Origin: Anniella stebbinsi
Lineage: Eukaryota; Chordata; Lepidosauria; Squamata; Anniellidae
Direction: 5' to 3'
NCBI GenBank assembly: GCA_029215795.1
Contig: JARDYH010000007.1
Coordinates: 95,743,263-95,807,262 of the forward strand
DNA: 64,000 bases
In this document: in pieces, positions 22,662-33,803 of the stretch
How positions within the stretch are numbered: position 1 is the stretch's first letter
How the letters are laid out: every line of letters begins with the position of its first letter
Position numbers and translations under genes: made by a program
The notes under the pieces: model-generated
Database searches by the model: none
The model's input: only the letters and a program-made list of their open reading frames with translations
Told to the model about the DNA's origin: nothing

Positions 22662-22968
22662 TAGGCTGACCAGATAAAATCCAGGCCAGGGCTCATGTAA
22701 CTTTAACAGTTGTAGAGAAAAGGGAATTTCAGCAGGGTCATTTCTATGCAATTAGTTCCTGGTGATATTCCCTCTTCAGCACTACAGTTAAAGGTGCAGG
22801 CACTATACTAGAGCGACCATATACAAAAGAAGGCAGGACCCCTGCACCTTTAACTGCTGTGATGAAGAGGGAATTTCACCAGGAACTAATTGCATACAAA
22901 TGACACTGGCTGAAATACCCTTTTCTCTGCAACATGAGCCCTGACCTGGACTTTATCTGGTCACCCTA
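22662..22968. mobile_element. hAT-like fold-back MITE, family A copy 3
   Basis: It begins TAGGCTGACCAGATAAAATC and ends with the inverse ATCTGGTCACCCTA. A perfect 8-bp target duplication CCCTATTG flanks it at 22654-22661 and 22969-22976, showing clean insertion into family B copy 1. Confidence 0.9.
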
Positions 22969-23030
22969 CCCTATTGGAACCGTGGGGACAGGAATGACAT
23001 GCTTTCCCCTCCAACTCTCTAATTGAGGCC

Positions 23031-23058
23031 CAACTCTACTATTCTATGATTCTATGAG
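23031..23058 (+). mobile_element. Minimal CR1 LINE tail
   Basis: AACTCTACTATTCTATGATT with one more repeat unit is identical in form to the terminal bases of CR1 3' ends (compare 40370-40402). At about 28 bp it would be an extreme 5' truncation. Chance or template-switch origin is not excluded. Confidence 0.5.
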
Positions 23059-23276
23059 GAGGGGAAAGCACACTTTCTGGGGCCTCTGGAAAGCATGTCA
23101 TTCACAACCGCCATGCTAATGGCAGCTGCCAAGAGCATGGCAGGGGATGATGTGCTTTCCAGAGGCCCTGGAAAGTGCACTTTCCTGCACCCCCCCCCCC
23201 CCAACTGGGTATCTTCTTTTTTGGTTTCCCAAATATGGTCACTCTACACACACACACATCCTGAAATGCCATAGAG

Positions 23277-23589
23277 TAGGCTGACCAGATAAAATCCAGG
23301 TCATGTGACTTTAACAGTTGCAGAGAAAAGGGAATTTCAGCCAGTGTCATTTGTATGCTGTTAGTTCCTGGTGAAATTCCCTCTTCATCACAACAGTTAA
23401 AGTTGCAGGGGCCCTGCCTTCTTTTGTATATGGTCGCTCTAGTATAGTGCCTGCAACTTTAACTGTTGTGATGAAGAGGGAATATCACCAGGAACTAATT
23501 GCATACAAATGACACTGGCTGAAATTCCCTTTTCTCTACAACTGTTAAAGTTACATGAGCCCTGACCTGGATTTTATCTGGTCAGCCTA
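23277..23589. mobile_element. hAT-like fold-back MITE, family A copy 4
   Basis: TAGGCTGACCAGATAAAATC start and ATTTTATCTGGTCAGCCTA end. A perfect 8-bp target duplication CCATAGAG lies at 23269-23276 and 23590-23597. The arms are highly similar and no coding frame is present. Confidence 0.92.
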
Positions 23590-23921
23590 CCATAGAGGGA
23601 AGGCGGTTTTGCTCCCTCTTTCACTCCTGAACCTCCCTTTCCCCATTTAGCCTGAACTTTGGATGGTTCAAATTTCAGCCCAGCCTTAAATCTTGCTGTG
23701 TTCCTGCATTACGGAGTGAGTGAATGATTCAGGATTAGGGGTGTGTGTGTGCAAGCCGTACTTGAGTCCATGAAAACCCTCTACATTCTACCTCAAAGCT
23801 CATTCTGTCTCGTGTCTGTATCAGAAGGCAATCTCTTGGGGGGGGGTGCATGAAAATGTGTGCGTATTTTCATGTGCATCTTTCCAAATATAGGAATCAG
23901 TTGTGCACATCTCTGAAATGT

Positions 23922-24957
23922 CTGCCTTCTTCTCCCATTGATCAAATCATGGAGTTGCACATTTTTCAAAAGTGCGCTCTTTTTCATGCATATGGGCTCC
24001 AGAGGCATTCTGAGAAAATCAAAAGGATGGGTGATTGAGGCCCCACATTTCATTTTGAAGCACACGCCCAGACAAAAAGGGAAAGGTAAGATGGGGCAAT
24101 ATAGGGAGCCTCCTTGGGGACAAGAGGCAGTTGTGGGGAGAGGAGAAGGCTTTCTTTTTGGTGGTTTGGTTTTGGTTTTGGCCTATGCTGTATTCTCTGT
24201 GTGTGTGTGTGTGTGTGTGTTGTATGTTTCTTTTTGTGGGGTGGGGGTTGTTAGCTGGTTTGTTATTTTGGTGTGGTGTCTGTCTGTATATGTGGGTTTA
24301 TATGTGTGCTTTGCTCCAGGTCTTTTTGTGTGGTGTGTGTGTTGCCTGTGTGTGTGTGTGTTCTCTGAGCACCAGCAATTTACCTTCTGTGAAATGAGTA
24401 TTTTATTGCACTTTGGTTGGTACACCAACGACGCCTGTTCCTGGATAGGGATAGCCTAGCCACGGCTATCCAAGCACTGGTGCCCTCAGGATTAGACTTG
24501 TGCCTGGCTCAGAAGCTGCAGCTAGTGCAGAACACAGCAGCCAGGGTACTCACGGGAACACCTGGTTATGCTCACAGAAAACCTCTGCGTTAACAGAACT
24601 GCACTGGCTGCCTGTGTAGAAGGTTATGTCATTATCCTACAAAGCCCTAAACAACTTGGGCCCAGCATGCTTAGCAATCCACCTTCCTTTACAATCTTCA
24701 TGCCAAAATGGACATAATGTCGCCGTGAAGTCCCCAGATAGCGGGGCCTTCTCTGTAGCGGTACCCACCTTCTGGAAAATTTACCATCTTTTGTCCACCT
24801 TCTGAAAACACATCTTTTCATTCAGGCTTTCCCTGGGCTATAAATTATTTTGGTTTTATATTGTAGTTCTAACTTTTAAAGTGTTATATTATGTTCTGAT
24901 TTACTGAATGTTATGGTTTTAATTGTGAACTACCCAGAGAGCCTCAGCTATTGGGCA

Positions 24958-24999
<42 letters not shown>

Positions 25000-25192
25000 C
25001 AACAACAACAATAACAACAACTTATTTCTTTATTAAAACATTTGTATCCCACCCTATTATCACTGGGATCTCAGGGCGGCGTACAGATGAAATTAGAACA
25101 ATATAAACATAAATGATTTACACAGCTAAAAATGTTAAAAGCAATGGACAATGTAGCCCTCAAAGGCTTTGTTAAAAAGCCATGTTTTATCT
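23922..25192. repeat. 1.27-kb duplicated segment, copy 1
   Basis: This interval is nearly identical to 52206-53483. It spans a GT-rich tract, the 3' part of a plus-strand LINE, a (TAA)n/(CAA)n tract, and the beginning of a minus-strand LINE tail. It therefore does not coincide with one transposable element, which marks it as a segmental duplication. Relative to copy 2 it lacks 15 bp near 24618 and 31 bp near 24778; the latter is bounded by GGAAAA direct repeats in copy 2. Confidence 0.85.
24430..24975 (+). mobile_element. LINE 3' part (L2-like), within the duplication
   Basis: The translated remnants CLAQKLQLVQNTAARVLTGT and related pieces align with the C-terminal reverse-transcriptase extension of the L2 ORF2 at 31840-31990 (RKLQLVQNMAARLVTGT). 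The 3' region with CTACCCAGAGAGCCTCAGCT ends in (TAA)n at about 24959-24997. The frame is broken by deletions. Confidence 0.7.
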
Positions 25193-25480
25193 TGGCGCCG
25201 AAATTAAGTGAGTGTTAGTGCCAGTCGGGCCTCCAAGGGGAGGATATTCCACAGCCGGGGTGCCACAACAGAGAAGGCCCTCTCCCACATCCCACCAGAA
25301 TGTACGTCTCGCGTTGGGGGGATGCAGAGGAGGGTTTCCACCAATGTGAGTGGGGTGGGGCAGCTGGAGGAAGAGGAGGGGGCAGGTCTGGGCTTCAGCT
25401 GATGGAGGTGCCTCTTCCACTCATGCCACAGCTGCTCGCATTAGCCCCAGAGCTCTGTGAGGTAAACAACAGGGCACATG
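25020..25480 (-). mobile_element. LINE 3' region, minus strand
   Basis: TTGTATCCCACCCTATTATC and ATCTCAGGGCGGCGTACAGA are a reversed LINE 3' tail. It continues into GGATATTCCACAGCCGGGGT and ACAGAGAAGGCCCTCTCCCA, which on the minus strand resembles LINE ORF2 C-terminal sequence (a frame like AFSVAAPRLWN). It is decayed. The duplication at 23922-25192 ends inside it. Confidence 0.55.
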
Positions 25481-26900
25481 AAAACAGCCAGCGAATTCGT
25501 ATGGCTGTTCCAAGTGATATCATTCAGAGAGGGGGAGATAAAATGTAATGACGCATGACATCATAATGCATAGCATGATGCCATGCTATGCCAAGCTATG
25601 ACACATCACATGATGCACTTTGTGAACAGGTGTGCTGAAAAATGCACAACAAAATTGCAAAAGAATGGAGAACTTTAATCTGAAATGGGACTGAGGAATT
25701 CGTAACATGACAAGCAAATTGCAATTTTTATTTTATCATCACTGGAGAAAATACTGCAAAAAAGCAATCAATGTGATTGCATGCTTGATTCAAGTATCAG
25801 GATTCCTTTTGTACTGCACTTTTTTCTTTTTTTTTACTGATGCACATGTGTGCTCTTGTAAACTAGTAAAAGAGCACATAAAAAGAACCTTGAGGCAGCC
25901 ACGTGCACAAAAACACCAAGATGGCCAAAATACTTCCCCCCCCCCCAGGGCAATTAGTGCTGAAAGACTTGTGTGGAAGGCACTCACAGCAAGTGCCCTG
26001 GGCAAAAATCCAGGCATCAAAGCATGGAACAATGGAAAGAATGCCTTGTGTGTCTCTTGCAGAACCAAGGTCAGGTATTTCCAGGGAGAAATTCACCTGG
26101 TCGGAATTTTGGAAGCATCCCTTGCTGTAAGAGGAGAGCATTCTCCTACCAATGAAGAGGAGGATCCATGAGGAAGCTAAACTTAACCATGACTGACACT
26201 CTGAGCCAAGACATTTGAGTACCTGAGCTGTAAAATCCAGGTGGTAGCTCCCCCTCCCATGTGGCACAATACCTTGTTGTTGTTAGCCGTTTTAGTAGTA
26301 TTGCTAACCAATCTCCCTTCAGGCAAGCCTGCTTCAGTCACCCTCAGGGCCAAACAGTGGATGCTCTGGACAGATGGACATTCTCCTCGCCACCCCACAT
26401 ACAAACCAGGAGTCCCAAGTATCCTCTTTCCGCAGGCTGTTCTCTGAGCTAATCTTCTGGGGGTTTCGGAGCATTCAGGGCAAAGGTAGATATTCCTTGA
26501 ACACTCAAAGTCTGCTGCAATTTTTAAAGCGCTATTGATTACAAGCAGGACATAGAGGGACACTGACCTATGTTGCTGAGCTGCTGAAAATAGGAATTAT
26601 TGGAGGAGGTCAAATTCCATGGCAGATTATACCATTCAACTATTTCTTCCCCATTATGACACAATATGAGCAATTTCCCAGGTTTTGAGTGGCTGTATGT
26701 CAGGGTAATAGGCACTTAATAGCGCCCCCGCCCCACCTGCCCCTGGCCTAGGACATGAGGGGAAGTGGTGTTGCCTTTTCAGTGATACCACTTGGAACAG
26801 CCATACAAATTTGCTGGCAAAAATGAATTGATAAATGGGCTCTTGTTGATAGAGATGGTAATGGATAATAAAACTAAATCGTCCTGCTGGGTGTGAGATG
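25481..26900. other. Unassigned sequence
   Basis: A short cluster of ATGACGC/ATGATGC-like words occurs near 25545-25615. The overlapping frames of 60-154 codons on both strands at 25707-26563 have no known domain. Otherwise nothing recognised. Confidence 0.35.
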
Positions 26901-27404
26901 TGGGGTACCTCTAGACGAAAGGTTTGCTCCACGGTGGCTTCGGAGTGGTGGCAGCTGATCTGCTTGACGCAGCCGCCACTCCGAAGCCATCCAGGGGCAA
27001 ACCCCAAAAGCTCCACTTTAAAAAAGTCGGGTATTTACCCCTACCTTTTTACGCCAGCCAGGCGCAGACACGCGCCGGAGGGCTAATGGCTAACCCCAAT
27101 TGGTCACCTGGCTGGGACAGGGGGCAGGGTGGTACAGTGAGCTGAACGGCCACTGGATCGCCTCTGCTGGGCAGCGGAAGTAAAGTTAAAAACATAAATC
27201 AATCAATCAATCAATCAATCAATCTGTGTTTCAGGAGAAGACAAAGCAAACCTTTCAGGCAGAAATCCTGTGCTCATTGAAACACAGTGAGGCTGACTTC
27301 TGAGTAAACAGGCGCCTAGGATCGGGTTGCATGCAGGTCTCCTCTTTGCTGCACTCACCCACAGCACATTTTCTCTTGAATGAAGTGCCGTCGGCATGGG
27401 CTAG

Positions 27405-27600
27405 CCACACAACCCTATCTAGGCCCTCATCTTCACGGCGGCGGGGTGGCAGCGTGGTGGCGGCAGCAGGTGGTGCCCCCCACATTGGCGCTCCTTTTGC
27501 CCATCTACAGTGGAAGGAGTGCCATGGTGGCCTTTCCTGCTGCCGCCGCCGCTGCCACACCCGCCCAGCAGAGCATGAGTGGCAGTTTTAGGGCCACCTG
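27405..27600 (+). repeat. GC-rich repeat K, forward copy
   Basis: It contains GCGCTCCTTTTGCCCATCTA followed by CAGTGGAAGGAGTGCCATGG, with CGG/CCG-rich stretches on both sides. An inverted homologue is at 28500-28690. The open frames are low-complexity. Confidence 0.6.
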
Positions 27601-27634
27601 GGAGCATCCCCTCCCATCTTCCAAGGTCAGCTGT

Positions 27635-27756
27635 TTTATGTTCATGGTTTAAAATTTTGTATATTGTCTTTTTAATGTTCAATCTTTTAATTTTTGTAAA
27701 CCGCCCAGGGAGCTTTGGCTATGGGGTGATATATAAATGTAATAAATAATAATAAT
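27635..27756 (+). mobile_element. LINE 3' tail fragment
   Basis: TTTTTGTAAACCGCCCAGGG, AGCTTTGGCTATGGGGTGAT and an AATAAATAATAATAAT end match the reptile LINE 3' tail seen in reverse at 3685. Confidence 0.7.
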
Positions 27757-27944
27757 TTACTTTTTGAAATGGGGAGAGGGATCAAGACAAGAGAAACAGC
27801 CACTCCTGCTCCTCCTTCTATGCAAAGCCACAGGCAGCGTACAGAAGCGGGCAGCGGCTCACTGGGGGTGGCTGGGAGGAGAGGAGGAGGACGAGGAGGG
27901 AAGCAATAGAGATCTGTGGGTGGAGAGGGGGAAGGGGAGCAGTT

Positions 27945-27945
27945 G

Positions 27946-27988
<43 letters not shown>
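27945..27988. repeat. (GA)n microsatellite
   Basis: About 20 GA units with one AAAG interruption. Confidence 0.9.
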
Positions 27989-27990
<2 letters not shown>

Positions 27991-28499
27991 GTGGAGGGAG
28001 AGATTTCCATCTCTGTTTCGCTGCAGTTGGAAGAGAGAGGGGTGCCACAGTCTATGGCGCCTCCCAGAAGCTCCGGAGCAAGAGCGACAGATGGCAAATG
28101 CCGTCATCGCCTCGCTCTACGCTAAAAACGTTGGGGTAAATGCCTGGCTTTTTTTAGAGCGGAGCTTTGGGGCTTTGCCCCTAGATGGCTTCGGAGTGGC
28201 GACAGCATCATGTAGACCACCTGCCATGACTCCGAGGCCACTGCGGGGGAAAGCGCCCATCTAGAGGTACCCTAAGTTTCTCAGGAGTAAAGCGGAGCAG
28301 CACAATTAACAGTAAAATGCCCCAAACAACCCACCCCACCCACCCACTGATTACAGGGAGCTGGAGGAGGGGAAAAACAGGGGGAGGAACAGGGCACGTG
28401 GGGAAGCGGTGTGGGCGCACGGGAACAGGGATGAGCCAGCTCCGCGCTTCGCTAGTCCTACGAAGTTGTGCGGTTAGAGGAAAAGACACATAAAGTTGT

Positions 28500-28690
28500 T
28501 TTTAAAAAGCGCCTCTGAACTGTGGCTCGTGCTTGGTTGGGCTGCACTGCCACCGCCACCGCCACCGCCAGGGAAGCCTGGAATTGCACTCCTTCTGCTG
28601 TAGATGGGCGGAAGGAGCGCCCATGCGGGGGGGGGGGGGGTGCCGCCTCATGCCGCTGCCGCCGTGCTGCTGACCCAATGCCGTCAAAAT
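28500..28690 (-). repeat. GC-rich repeat K, inverted copy
   Basis: CTGCTGTAGATGGGCGGAAG and AGCGCCCATGCGG are the reverse complement of the core of 27405-27600. It carries (CCACCG)n near 28550-28568 and a G run near 28626-28640. Confidence 0.6.
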
Positions 28691-29317
28691 GAGCCTGTGG
28701 TGAATAGGTGCACTTGGGATGTGTCTGCTGCTCTGCAATCCTCTGGACATGCTTGATCTAGCAGATGATCCCAAATTGGGTAGCAGGACTGAATAATCCC
28801 ACTAAATCCAATTACGTTTCACACTCATTGAAGTAAAATTAGTGAAGGGGTGACTTCCTAGCTGTTGTTTAATCACATTCTTAAAATGTTAAACCAAGAC
28901 GCAAATTTGACTTAGGCACTCTCTAACTGTGCCCATTTTAGGGAATACCCAAACTGATCAGTGAGAGGGGAGTGAACAACTTCTGCGCCCTCAAAGAGGA
29001 GCTGGACAACATCCTGCCTTTTGCATAACAGAGCCTCAATGTGTGCAAACCTGGAGTAGCTTTTTAGCAGCAGTTGGCGATGTGTTAGGATAACTGCTAG
29101 CACACAATCTGTGTGCAAGAGAAGTTGCCAAAGTATTTGTCAACAACATGTTGTTGAAGCTTCATTGTTGCTATCAACCAACCTCTTGAACATCTGACAT
29201 GGATATTGCTTCTTTTCCACAGACCCCCCTCCCCAACCCGCTTCTATCCCTCATTTTCTTTAAATTGTTTGAAAGCCAGGACAAATGGAAAGGTACCTTA
29301 GAGTTTGAAGACAAGGC
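28691..29317. other. Unassigned sequence
   Basis: No repeat family or gene recognised. Confidence 0.35.
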
Positions 29318-29455
29318 GATCCATTGGCCAGTCTGGACCACTATTGTCCTACTCTGAGAGAGATCAGAGAGGCTCTCCAGGATCAGGTCTCTTTCCCATC
29401 AATTGCTGCCTGATCCTTTAACTGGAGGTGCTGGGCCTGAATCTGGGAAGGAAGC
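29318..29455 (-). mobile_element. tRNA-derived SINE body, minus strand
   Basis: GCGATCCATTGGCCAGTCTG, GAGAGGCTCTCCAGGATCAG and GCTGCCTGATCCTTTAACTG are blocks of a widespread squamate SINE read in reverse. The tRNA-like head is better seen in the copy at 46155. It abuts the 5' end of the L2 LINE. Confidence 0.6.
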
Positions 29456-29520
29456 CGTGAGCTCACCAAGGAGAACAGTGTTCTAAATGAGTTATGAATG
29501 AGCTGGAGGGTGAGCAGTGA

Positions 29521-32268
29521 GACAGCCCGCATCTAGGCACTGAGACCTGGCTGGGAGATGACAGTGGACCGACATGGGCACAGGCCCTCCCAGCTGGGTA
29601 CTGTGTTAGTGAGCAGGTGAGGGAAAGTGGGCGGGGGGGCGGAGTAGCTGTGGTCTATAGGGATAATCTTAACCTGACCAGACTTCCTGTTCGTGAACTG
29701 AATCACATCGAGTGTGTGTACCTGTGTCTGAAGACCAGGGATAGACTAGGGATTCTCTTAGTGTACCGGCCACCCCGCTGCCTATCAGACTCCCTGGCCG
29801 AGCTCACGGAACTGGTCTCGGAGCTGGTGTTGGATTCGCCCAGGCTCTTGGTCCTGGGCGATTTCAACATCCCATTTGAGGCTGGTTTGTCAGGTGGAGC
29901 TCGGGAGTTCATGGCATCCATGACAAACATGGGCCTATCCCAATTGGTCTCTGGATCCACACATTCAGCAGGTCACACCCTCGATGCTGTTTTCTGTTCC
30001 GAACAGAGGGATCTGTGGGCGGAGGTAACAAATACCTCCGTGTTGTCATGGACAGACCATTTTATGGTTAGGGTTAGTATCACGGCTACCACCCGCCCCT
30101 GCAGGGGTGGTGGACCTATTAAGATGGTCCACCCTCGAAGGCTGATGGATCCTTCTGGATTTCAGAAAGCCTTGGAGGGTTTTATGGCTGGTATCGTCGA
30201 CGATCCTGTAGAAGCTCTGGTCGATAGATGGAATCAAGACCTAACTAGGGCTATCGACACGATCGCCCCCAAACGTCCTCTCCGACCCGCTTCTAACAGG
30301 GCGCCCTGGTATACGGAAGACCTCAGGGAGTTGAAGCGGAAAGGACGATGACTGGAGCGCCGATGGCAGAAAACTCGACTTCTATCCGACAAGACACGGC
30401 ATAGAGAATATCTTCGTTCCTATGGGGTGGCAATACGCGCAGCGAAGAAAGTTTTCTTCTCTGCATGCATTGCGTCTGCGAATTCACGTCCAGCAGAACT
30501 GATCAGGGTGGTCAGGGGTCTAACTCAGGCTCCTTCTCCCCTGAACCCGATTTTAGAGCCTTCAGAAGTTCACTGTGATGCTTTTAACGACCATTTCACA
30601 GATAAAATATCTCGGATAAGAGCCGACTTAGATGTCGTCGTTGTAGCAGAGGCTGACAATGGAGTGTCCAGCAACTCCGCAAGTAGAATTACACTGGATC
30701 AGTTTCAGTTGGTGAGTACCGAGGACGTGGACAAGGTGCTTGGACGAGTGAGGAGGACGACTTGCCCTCTCGATCCCTGCCCTTCTTGGCTGGTCGCCCA
30801 GGGAGGAGATGTGATTAGATTACAATTACAACATATCATTAATACATCTCTCAGGGAGGGGAGTTTTCCATCTTGTTTAAAAGAAGCGGTAGTACGGCCG
30901 CTTCTTAAAAAGCCCTCCCTGGATCCCCTGGACCTTAATAATTACAGACCAATATCGAACCTTCTGTTTCTGGGCAAGGTGATCGATAGGGCGGTTGCCT
31001 TCCAACTCCAAGCAGTTTTGGATGATACAGATTTTCTAGACCCATTTCAAACCGGCTTCAGGGCAGGATATGGAGTTGAGACTGCTATGGTCGCCTTAGT
31101 GGATGATCTACGCTTGAGTATTGACAGGGGGAGTGTGTCCCTGCTGGTACTTCTGGACCTCTCAGCGGCTTTCGATACCATCGACCATGGTATCCTTCTG
31201 GAATGCCTGAGGGGATTGGGACTCGGGGGCACTGTGCTTCAATGGTTCCGGTCCTACCTCTCGGGCAGGTTCCAGATGGTGATGCTTGGGGATAGTTGCT
31301 CCTCAAAGAAGGAGCTGCTATGTGGTGTACCACAAGGTGCTATCCTTTCCCCAATGTTGTTTAACATCTACATGAAACCGCTGGGAGAGATCATCCGGAG
31401 GCATGGGGCGGGGTATGCTGATGACACCCAAATATATTTCTCTATGCCTCTGAGAACAGCATCAGCTAAGGATAGTGTGTCTCCTCTGAATGAATGCTTG
31501 GAGGCGGTAATGGGCTGGATGAGGAAAAACAAACTGAAGCTGAATCCAGACAAGACGGAGGTGCTTACTGTCAAGGGCCACAACCTGGGGTTGGAGGTGT
31601 GTCAACCGGTTCTGGATGGGGTTGCACTCCCCCTGAAAGACTGTGTTCGCAGCTTGGGGGTGCTCCTGGATCCGTCGCTCCAAATGACATCCCAGATAGA
31701 TGCGACGGCCAGGAGTGCCTACTATCAGCTTCGGCTGATACGCCAGCTGCGCCCCTTCCTAGAGTTGGAAGACCTAAAGATGGTAGTGCACGCGCTGGTA
31801 ACTTCGAGACTCGACTTCTGCAATGCGCTGTACATAGGGCTACCTCTGTGCCTAGTCCGGAAACTTCAACTAGTTCAAAATATGGCAGCCAGGTTGGTCA
31901 CTGGTACACCTAGGGGTGACCATATTACACCAGTTTTGAAATCTCTCCACTGGCTGCCAGTTAGTTTCCGGGCGAAGTACAAAGTGTTGGTCATTACCTT
32001 TAAAGCCCTACATGGTTTGGGTCCAGGTTACCTGCGGGATCGCCTTCTCCCGTACAATCCGCCCCGCACGCTTAGGTCCTCTGGGAAGAATTTATTACAG
32101 TCAACAAAAACTAGGCTGACAACTGTTACCCAGAGGACCTTCTCTTCTGCCGCTCCCAGATTATGGAATGACCTGCCGGGAGAGATCCGTGAACTTACCA
32201 GTCTTCAGGAATTTAAACGATCTATAAAGACTGAGCTCTTCCGGCAGGCCTACTCAGATGAATTTTAA
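29521..32268 (+). pseudogene. L2 ORF2: AP-like endonuclease plus reverse transcriptase, one premature stop
   Basis: One reading frame spans the whole interval, interrupted only by TGA at 30349-30351, in an arginine-rich linker where CGA is a plausible ancestral codon. The endonuclease part (29539-30080) shows ETWLG with the catalytic Glu, VYRPP, LVLGDFNI with the catalytic Asp/Asn, and WTDH in place of the usual S-D-H. The reverse transcriptase (about 30870-31640) shows NYRPISNL, LDLSAAFDTIDHGILL (motif A), GVPQGAILSPMLFN (motif B), GYADDTQ (active-site YADD) and LNPDKTEVL. A C-terminal extension (RKLQLVQNMAARLVTGTPRG to APRLWNDLPGEIR) ends at TAA 32266-32268. It would nick target DNA and copy L2 RNA. 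Truncated at the N-terminus, so almost certainly not functional. Confidence 0.93.
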
Positions 32269-32425
32269 GTGTTTTATTGGTGTTTTATTGGTATTTTAAT
32301 GATGTATTGGTTTTATGTATTTTTAATCAGTTTTGTGTGTTTTATGATGATGTTGTTCCCCGCCTCGATCCGGAGGGAGAGGCGGGTAATAAATAAATAT
32401 ATTATTATTATTATTATTATTATTA
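29525..32425 (+). mobile_element. L2-clade LINE, 5'-truncated, nearly intact ORF2
   Basis: The element runs from just before the endonuclease ETWLG motif through reverse transcriptase to a 3' untranslated region with TTGTTCCCCGCCTCGATCCG and GGGAGAGGCGGGTAATAAAT, then (ATT)n at about 32398-32425. Microsatellite-type tails instead of poly-A are characteristic of the L2/CR1 group. Upstream frames are closed by a stop at 29518-29520, so the first part of the endonuclease is missing. Insertion by target-primed reverse transcription followed by 5' truncation explains the form. It is the best-preserved LINE in the window. Confidence 0.92.
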
Positions 32426-33477
32426 TCATCAAATTATCCAAATGGTGAATTGCAAATCAAACTGCAAAGAGCTCCAAGAGGATCCCTCCAACCTGGGTGA
32501 ACAGGCAACATCATGGCAAATAAGAGACTGAGCATAAATGAAATGGTGCAGAATGAGCCAAAATCTTCCAACTTCAGATGGGACATGAACCAAAAGTGAC
32601 TAATCAGAAGAGAACTTGGGCTTGTGGTGGAAGAGGCTCATGGAAAACAGCAAGTTATTGTACTCAGCTATGGGAAAACGCAACTCAGTTTTGGAAATTA
32701 TTAAGGAGTGATAATGAAATGCCCTTCTATAAATCTGTGGTGTGGACACATATGGAATACTATGTGTTTCTTCTTTATTTGGATTTATATCTTGCTTTTT
32801 GACTCAAGTCCTCAAAGCAGCTTATGATATTCAAAAAACACAGTGGATGCACAAGGACCTCACCCTCCAATCACAAGGGAATTCTCATCCCCCCTGGCAT
32901 GTACCAGAGCCAGCACTGGAGGTTCCTTCCTGAAGGGCCATCGGTGGTTGATGGTCCTTGGGATGTGGACAGTCCAACTGGAGTAGGCTCCAAGGACTTC
33001 TCCGTTTGCTTGCCTGATGCCTGCCTGCTTGCCTGCTTCACTGCATTCTCTCATTCCTTCCCATTATGCGCAGTTCATCTAACAAGACTTTTGTAGAACC
33101 TGTCATTGTCCAGGCTTAGCAAAAGTGCAGAAAAGGGGAAGCATGATGATCCAAGGGGTGCAGCCCGAAAGACATTTGGAGCTTTTAAGTTTGGGGGGGA
33201 AGGTAATTTAAGAAGGGATATGGGAGGAGAGGGCTTTGCAGCAAGATTAGGTACAAAGTGGGCGGTTGACTCCCTGGATTGAGTAAGAAATGTGAGGGGG
33301 GGGGCAGGTATCTGATTATTTCATGCGATCTTTTCGATGGAAGAGGGAGAGGCCAAGGAAGAAAGGGCCACAGAAGCTTCAGCAGCTTCTTTCCTGAGGT
33401 CTGTGTTGTGACCGTGGAAAAGGACAGCGAGGGAGGAAAAGGGATGTGCCGGTGGGTGGGGAGGGAAAAGCCCACAA
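32426..33477. other. Unassigned sequence
   Basis: A stretch near 32770-32830 (TTTGGATTTATATCTTGCTT, then CCTCAAAGCAGCTTATGA) resembles a reversed LINE/SINE tail. Nothing else recognised. Confidence 0.35.
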
Positions 33478-33795
33478 TAGGCTGACCAGAAAAAATCCAG
33501 GTCAGGGCTCCTGTAACTTTAACAGTTGTAGAGAAAAGGGAATTTCAGCCAGTGTCATTTGAATGCAATTAGTTCCTGGTGAAATTCCCTCTTCATCACA
33601 ACTGTTAAAGTTGCAGGGGCCCTGCCTTCTTTTGTATCTGGTCACTCTAGTATAGTGTCTGCAACTTTAACTGTTGTGATGAAGAGGGAATTTCACCAGG
33701 AACTAATTGCATACAAATGACACTGGCTGAAATTCCCTTTTCTCTACAACTGTTAAAGTTAGGAGCCCTGACCTGGATTTGATCTGGTCAGCCTA
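33478..33795. mobile_element. hAT-like fold-back MITE, family A copy 5
   Basis: It starts TAGGCTGACCAGAAAAAATC and ends GATCTGGTCAGCCTA. A perfect 8-bp target duplication GCCCACAA lies at 33470-33477 and 33796-33803. The two arms are almost exact reverse complements. Confidence 0.92.
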
Positions 33796-33803
33796 GCCCA
33801 CAA

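Larger units (their letters stand above)
22476..23246. mobile_element. hAT-like element, family B copy 1, with nested insertions
   Basis: The left end TAGGGTGACCAACTGTCAGG and right end CAAATATGGTCACTCTA form terminal inverted repeats. The body matches 50744-51161, including GTCCTGGTTTTTGTTC and a CTTTCCAGAGGCCCTGGAAA block. It is interrupted by a family A element (22662-22968) and by a very short CR1-like tail (about 23031-23058). The flanking 8-mers CACACTGA and CACACACA agree at 6 of 8 positions. Confidence 0.75.
26903..28272. mobile_element. Terminal-inverted-repeat element F, with nested repeats
   Basis: The left end GGGGTACCTCTAGACG and right end CATCTAGAGGTACCC are inverted. Next to the left end lies a hairpin (GTGGCTTCGGAGTGGTGGCA mirrored by GCCACTCCGAAGCC). 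Next to the right end is a related hairpin (ATGGCTTCGGAGTGGCGACA). The interior holds an (AATC)n tract near 27196-27223, repeat K, an L2 tail and a (GA)n tract. Target duplication not identified and superfamily unknown. It could alternatively be two half elements. Confidence 0.5.

Noticed and set aside
24131..24459. Membrane-protein-like frame (Cys/Val/Phe-rich), also at 52319-52671
   Set aside because: It is translated from a (GT)n-rich tract that occurs in both copies of the duplication. The apparent hydrophobicity is an effect of the simple repeat.
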